From: Terana coerulea
Lineage: Eukaryota; Basidiomycota; Agaricomycetes; Polyporales; Phanerochaetaceae
DNA length: 10,696 nucleotides
NCBI GenBank assembly: GCA_024811115.1
Contig: JAKOGH010000517.1
Span: forward strand, 1-10,696
Direction of reading: 5' to 3'
Shown: piece by piece, positions 8,049 through 10,696 of the stretch
Layout of the letters: every line of letters starts with the position of its first letter
How positions within the stretch are numbered: position 1 is the stretch's first letter
The notes under the pieces: model-generated
Database searches by the model: none
What the model was told of the DNA's origin: nothing
Seen by the model: only the letters and a program-made list of their open reading frames with translations
Made by a program: the position numbers and the translations under genes

Positions 8049-9560
8049 ATGTGGGACGACATGCATGTCAACTCAGCCGCGATGCAAGATATCATCGCGA
8101 CGCACTTTGGGTCCAGCTGTCGCGAGCAGAAGGAGCTGGGCACTGGATCCTACGCTCGGGCCTTCTTGTACACCCTTGAAGACGACTCTCAGCTGGTCGC
8201 GCGGATCATATTGCCAATTCGAGAGAATGTCAAAACTGAAGTCGAAGTTGCCACAATGGACTTCATCCAGTGTACGTCCTCGGAATGTGGCGCAGTGCGT
8301 TTCACGAGCTACCAGTTCCATCTACTGATACTCGTTGTAGCGCGCACGTCTATACTGGTTCCCAAGGTGTACTTATTCTGCAGTACTTGCGAGAACCCTG
8401 TATGCGCCGAATGGATTCTAATGGAGTATCTCCCGGGATGTCGCTTTGCCGACTGTTTCGATACGCTTGACTGCAGGAATAAATGTCAGGTAGCGAGGGA
8501 CATGGCCGAAGCAATGGCAAGTCTCTTTAGCATTACCGCAACTCACTGCGGAAGTGTGCTTCAGGATACCTCTCTTCACAACTCCCAGCGAGCTCCTCGG
8601 TGCTTGAACGTTTCCTCACAGACCCACTCGCATTGCGTTCGCAACATCGATGCGAAGGGAGAGGTTATCATAGGACCTTTGGACGACATCAGATTCCTCC
8701 GTTATGGTGACGAACTCCCGGCCAACTCCAGTGGTCCCTTCTCAACTGAGCGGGAGTTCGTTGTGGCCTCCGCTCACGGTGTACTCTTGCCCGCCCGTAA
8801 TGCCACGCAGCTCGAGCGATGGCCCTACGAGAGGGTTCTTGAAGTCTATGACGCGATTCGGCCGCTTTACTCCCCATCCACCGAAGAGCATGAAACCAGC
8901 CGCTTCCATTTCTCGCACGGCGATCTTAATCCCGAAAATATTCTAATTGACCCCTCCTCTGGTCGAATAACGGGCGTGATAGACTGGGAGATGGCGGGCT
9001 TTCGTCCGGCTTGGCTTGCTGCAATGGCAGGTGCTTGGTTCCACGACGATCAACGTCGTTTTCTTTTCAATCCGGACAATCGGCTTGATAACGACATGGT
9101 ATGGATTGACGAGCCTGAGGGCACCGAGGACACCGCGCTGCGCGAATACTTCCGCCAGCAATTGGGTGAGTCTTCAAAGCTACTGCTACAGCACAACGCC
9201 GAGGGTGTGGAGATGAGGGCAATCTTTCACATCTTGGGAACGAACCTGCCGTCCAAGGTGCAAGTATGGCTCGCGAGCTACCGGGAGGTTCACTGGAACG
9301 TGGATCAACGAGGGCCGTTTCCGTTCGATTTCAATCATTGGCGGATCGAAATGTACAATCTGTGGTTAAAGTGCGTCGTTGTTCGGCACTCGTTCGTTCT
9401 AGTGCCATCGTACTGCAATAGCCAGCTAAATGCCAAATTCACAGCTCTACCAAATCAAGCTGATAAGAAACTGGCACACGTTCTTGTGGGAAACGGCGTA
9501 TCCCATGTACACCATACAGATAAGGAGGGGCATGTCGTATGTCGTCGGTCGAGGACTTGA
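8049..9560 (+). CDS. APH-like phosphotransferase copy C, open kinase domain (exons 8049..8271, 8341..9560)
   Basis: Removing a 69-bp intron (8272-8340, GTACGT..GTAG) gives 480 residues. The intron is a multiple of three with no stop, so the unspliced frame also stays open (503 residues), but A and B carry an intron at the same codon and phase. The N-lobe shows LGTGSYARAFLYTLEDD (residues 30-46), VARIILP with Arg52 where kinases usually have the ATP-binding Lys, and VKTEVEVA with candidate helix-C Glu64/66. The hinge region reads AEWILMEYLPG. The catalytic loop is HGDLNPEN (Asp269, Asn274) and the metal-binding motif is IDWE (Asp289). The family tail RGPFPFDF follows. Two oddities: some 60 residues extend beyond where A, B and D stop, and an upstream ATG at 8000 opens a lead similar to theirs in another frame, so the true N-terminus may be frameshifted and 8049 a fallback start. 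The family transfers phosphate from ATP to small molecules or proteins; the substrate here is unknown. Confidence 0.75.
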   Translation: MWDDMHVNSAAMQDIIATHFGSSCREQKELGTGSYARAFLYTLEDDSQLVARIILPIRENVKTEVEVATMDFIQCTSSECGAVRFTSYQFHLLILVVARTSILVPKVYLFCSTCENPVCAEWILMEYLPGCRFADCFDTLDCRNKCQVARDMAEAMASLFSITATHCGSVLQDTSLHNSQRAPRCLNVSSQTHSHCVRNIDAKGEVIIGPLDDIRFLRYGDELPANSSGPFSTEREFVVASAHGVLLPARNATQLERWPYERVLEVYDAIRPLYSPSTEEHETSRFHFSHGDLNPENILIDPSSGRITGVIDWEMAGFRPAWLAAMAGAWFHDDQRRFLFNPDNRLDNDMVWIDEPEGTEDTALREYFRQQLGESSKLLLQHNAEGVEMRAIFHILGTNLPSKVQVWLASYREVHWNVDQRGPFPFDFNHWRIEMYNLWLKCVVVRHSFVLVPSYCNSQLNAKFTALPNQADKKLAHVLVGNGVSHVHHTDKEGHVVCRRSRT

Positions 9561-9780
9561 ATCAGACAATGGAGCCAAGTATCCCAAATATTACTATTTG
9601 ACCACCTTTTTTTTATGTAGCTAATTTCCCATGACAGCCATGTACAAACGGTGGTGACAAGTGCTCGTTATGCTGTATCGATAGACATATCAACATCCGC
9701 TGAACTAGAAAACATGAGTACCTATTTCCGTAAGTTGACGTGTTGAGGATCACTGACCAGATAGTAGGCCGTCCAAAAGA

Positions 9781-10282
9781 TTACTCGAGTTTGGCTGCGG
9801 CGTATACCTCTCTCCAATCATACACTCCGAGCTGATCGCAGAGCTCACTCCACGGTTTGACTCGCTCCCCGAAGTGTGAAATCGCGATACGTTTTACTTC
9901 ACAGAGATAAGTTCCGACATTGCCGCTATGTGATCCTGATATCTTCGAAGAGAATCGTCGAAAGCGGTAGCCTCGACGCAAGAGGCGAGGATGTTCGCCA
10001 GCGGCGAAAACAATATTTCCCTCCTTATCGAACGTCATCGTCGCATCTTCAGCCTCCTCAAAGTGTGAAACAACGGCCTCCAGAAAACGTGCCCATTTCG
10101 CCTCGTCGGCTTCGTTATTCTTCTGGATTGCAGGGTACAGGTCAAATCCTTCGTCGACGCCCATCTTACTGTAGTAACGCGATCAAAGATGAAAGCCAGT
10201 GCTCGTAACACACTGTCGGCACTCACCTCGCTTGTGCCCAGCTGACCTCAACGTAAGTGGGAGAGTTGAAAATTAGGTTCAT
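9781..10282 (-). CDS. Hypothetical protein, 147 aa, two exons (10282..10227, 10168..9781)
   Basis: Exon 1 (ATG at 10282) encodes MNLIFNSPTYVEVSWAQA. A 58-bp intron (GTGAGT at 10226, ACAG ending at 10169) joins it in phase to exon 2, which begins SKMGVDEGFDLYPAIQ and runs to the stop at 9783-9781. Exon 2 alone would start at an internal Met, but the donor, acceptor and phase fit well and add a protein-like N-terminus. The protein is small, soluble-looking and acidic, rich in Trp/Phe and charged residues (KWARFLEAVVSHFEE, YRFRRFSSKISG, HFGERVKPWSELCDQLGVYD). There is no signal peptide, membrane segment or catalytic motif that I recognise. I cannot assign a family. The gene is convergent with kinase copy C, with 220 bp between the stops, a gap that includes a run of eight T at 9607-9614. 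Confidence 0.75.
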
Positions 10283-10615
10283 ACGATCTGAGAGTCCTTT
10301 ATACATCCAGACTCCGAGTGACCCGAGTGAGAGCGCGCAACTGAAAGAGGAACTTCGTCTACCATAGACGTACGGTGTATACTGCTCGTGCACAAAACGA
10401 ACGCATAACACATATATCGAGACGAGAGCATACAAGCACTGTGTTGTACATCATATCCACTATTCAAGCAAATCGACAGCGATTAGGCACGTAAAACAAC
10501 GAGATCAGTCCAAAAGTCATGAAAGGCATGGTAGTGTGAAGTGTCGTAAGAGGTTGAAACTAGATGAGAGGGTATTGCGAGAGTACAAAGACTTATGTGA
10601 GTGAAGAGATCCAGA
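10283..10615. other. Intergenic region upstream of the 147-aa gene
   Basis: This stretch separates the 147-aa gene start from the stop of the partial gene at the right edge, both on the minus strand. It should hold the promoter of the former and the 3' untranslated region of the latter. Open frames here (such as 10435-10223) are extensions of exon 1 upstream of its likely ATG and have no conserved look. I see nothing else. Confidence 0.45.
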
Positions 10616-10696
10616 TCATGCAGCACCAGGCTTATCCACGGTAGTACGGCGAACGCGAGCCAACAAATTCACCATGATCGGTGGGAGGAGATATAA
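10616..10696 (-). CDS. Possible 3' end of a gene entering from the right edge
   Basis: From the right edge one antisense frame is open for 26 codons to a TGA at 10618-10616. It reads a hydrophobic run (LYLLPPIMVNLLARV) and then a basic, polar tail ending in DKPGAA. That is a common shape for the C-terminus of a multi-pass membrane protein. The length is too short to exclude chance, and there is an internal ATG at codon 8. No family can be named. Confidence 0.3.
   Translation of the reverse strand, partial: LYLLPPIMVNLLARVRRTTVDKPGAA

Noticed and set aside
2410..9560. Aminoglycoside-resistance gene cluster
   Set aside because: The fold is APH-like, but fungal members of this family are diverse with unknown substrates, and most copies are broken. 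Nothing points to antibiotic phosphorylation.
1..10696. tRNA, rRNA, CRISPR, insertion sequence or transposon with terminal repeats
   Set aside because: None of the defining signals were seen on either strand, and intron-containing genes mark this as fungal nuclear DNA.

Overview
The window looks like a gene-dense stretch of a filamentous fungal nuclear genome, most likely a basidiomycete of the Agaricomycetes. The evidence is short introns (49-69 bp) with GT..AG ends, a BTB/POZ protein of the type expanded in mushroom-forming fungi, and a tandem family of fungal aminoglycoside-phosphotransferase-like (APH/PF01636-type) kinases. The assignment is by recognition of family character; no database search was possible. 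I see no phage, CRISPR, rRNA, tRNA or intact transposon.

Layout. On the minus strand, 1-571 is a decayed BTB gene that runs off the left edge, and 1004-2080 is an intact two-exon BTB paralogue with its intron at the same codon and phase. On the plus strand, 2410-9560 holds four APH-like copies in the same orientation. Copy A (2410-3797) is nearly full length with three frameshifts. Copy B (4196-5579) is nearly full length with four frameshifts. Copy D (5756-6578) has lost the whole N-lobe and has one frameshift. Copy C (8049-9560) has an open kinase domain once a 69-bp in-frame intron is removed. An intron at the same codon and phase occurs in A, B and C. A 47-codon coding-like scrap of another gene lies antisense directly before copy B (4043-4186). 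A small possible membrane protein lies antisense at 6700-7086, between D and C. On the right, a clean two-exon minus-strand gene (9781-10282, 147 aa) has no family I recognise, and 10616-10696 looks like the 3' end of one more minus-strand gene.

How it fits together. The region reads as a birth-and-death locus: two expandable families (BTB adaptors and APH-like kinases) duplicated in tandem, with most copies decaying. B and D resemble each other more than either resembles C. I see no evidence for a coordinated pathway. The items most worth following are the shared Lys-to-Arg change in the kinase N-lobe, the orphan coding scrap, the unrecognised 147-aa protein, and whether the many single-base frameshifts are real or assembly errors.
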